Assembly: GCA_002338895.1 (NCBI GenBank)
Contig: DDJH01000247.1
Span: 32,459 to 38,380, forward strand
Length of the DNA: 5,922 nucleotides
DNA from: Lentisphaeria bacterium UBA1829
Lineage (GTDB): Bacteria; Verrucomicrobiota; Lentisphaeria; Victivallales; UBA1829
Direction of reading: 5' to 3'
Shown here: one piece after another, positions 5,604 to 5,922 of the stretch
How the letters are laid out: each line of letters begins with the position of its first letter
How positions within the stretch are numbered: the first letter of the stretch is position 1
Notes under the pieces: generated by a model
What the model was told of the DNA's origin: nothing
Database searches by the model: none
Seen by the model: only the letters and a program-made list of their open reading frames with translations
Position numbers and translations under genes: made by a program

Positions 5604-5922
5604 ATGAAACGTAAAATTATTGAAATCGATGCCGCTCGATGCAACGGGTGCGGACGGTGTGTCGCAAACTGTCCGGAGGGGGCGATTCAGCTGATCGACG
5701 GAAAGGCCAGACTGGTCGGCGATCTGCTCTGCGACGGACTGGGCGCCTGCATCGGAACCTGTCCGGAGGGGGCGATCCGGATCCTCGAGCGCGAAGCCGA
5801 ACCCTACGATGAACGGAAGGTGATGGACAATGTGATCGCGCAGGGAGAGAAGGTCGTCAAGGCCCATTTGCAGCATCTGAAAAATCACGGGGAATTCAGG
5901 CATCTGGAAACCGCAATGGCGG
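5604..5922 (+). CDS. 4Fe-4S ferredoxin-domain protein, N-terminal part (runs off right edge)
   Basis: The first 106 codons are visible; no stop occurs before the window ends. The start is ATG with AAGAGGTG upstream (6 nt spacing after GAGGT). The N-terminus is a bacterial-type di-cluster ferredoxin fold: C13-x2-C16-x2-C19-x3-C23-P, then C43-x5-C49-x3-C53-P. The second motif reads [16 protein letters not shown], so the usual middle cysteine is leucine 46. It is followed by [20 protein letters not shown] and a charged helical stretch ending HLKNHGEF. This matches a family of ferredoxin-like proteins of about 250 or more residues found in anaerobes, often near hydroxylamine reductase (hcp). The exact electron partner is unknown. 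It diverges from thrS and appears functionally unrelated to it. Confidence 0.9.
   Translation, partial: MKRKIIEIDAARCNGCGRCVANCPEGAIQLIDGKARLVGDLLCDGLGACIGTCPEGAIRILEREAEPYDERKVMDNVIAQGEKVVKAHLQHLKNHGEFRHLETAMA
5669..5776 (+). repeat. 18-bp exact repeat encoding the two CPEGAI segments
   Basis: CTGTCCGGAGGGGGCGAT occurs at 5669-5686 and 5759-5776, 90 bp (30 codons) apart and in the same frame. The two copies encode the matching CPEGAI halves of the ferredoxin fold with identical codon choices throughout. The protein duplication is ancient in this fold; the perfect DNA identity may reflect codon bias or gene conversion. Confidence 0.85.

Noticed and set aside
5376..5903. 175-codon minus-strand frame between thrS and the right edge
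   Set aside because: It runs antisense through the ferredoxin-like gene and across both promoters; the residues show no family features.

Overview
The window is the housekeeping translation cluster thrS-infC-rpmI-rplT-pheS-pheT, all on the minus strand (transcribed right to left). At the right edge, diverging from thrS, is the start of an iron-sulfur (ferredoxin-type) protein gene on the plus strand. DNA is moderately GC-rich, coding regions prefer G/C at third positions, and the 259-bp divergent intergenic region is AT-rich. The ferredoxin family is typical of strict anaerobes. The proteins look bacterial and Gram-negative-like but not proteobacterial. My weak guess, from protein texture only, is an anaerobic gut-type member of the PVC group (for example Lentisphaerota/Victivallales); nothing in the window proves this.

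Layout, in the direction of minus-strand transcription. A near-consensus sigma70-type promoter (5385-5413) drives thrS (3623-5344), which encodes a threonyl-tRNA synthetase that lacks the N-terminal TGS domain. The last codons of thrS contain a second strong promoter (TTGACA, 16 bp, TATATT) for infC. infC is best read as starting at a rare AUU codon (3566-3568), which gives a normal 170-residue IF3. The 79-nt gap between infC and rpmI folds into an irregular two-helix hairpin that is a good candidate for ribosomal protein L20 feedback control. rpmI (L35) and rplT (L20) follow closely. After rplT comes a strong intrinsic terminator (2332-2373), then a separate 45-nt hairpin in the leader of pheS. 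pheS (1242-2261) and pheT (1217 to beyond the left edge) encode the two subunits of phenylalanyl-tRNA synthetase.

On the plus strand, an extended -10 promoter (5506-5533) and a good ribosome binding site precede a ferredoxin-like gene (5604 to beyond the right edge). Its second cluster motif lacks one of the usual cysteines.

The genes are conventional in content. They supply two charged tRNAs, the initiation factor that polices start codons, and two large-subunit proteins. The interesting material is regulatory: the AUU start with a Shine-Dalgarno hairpin, the nested promoter, the candidate L20 site, the terminator and hairpin before pheST, and a two-turn direct repeat flanking the thrS -35 box. 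I see no mobile element, CRISPR array, tRNA or rRNA gene, and no sign of a wholly new multi-gene system.
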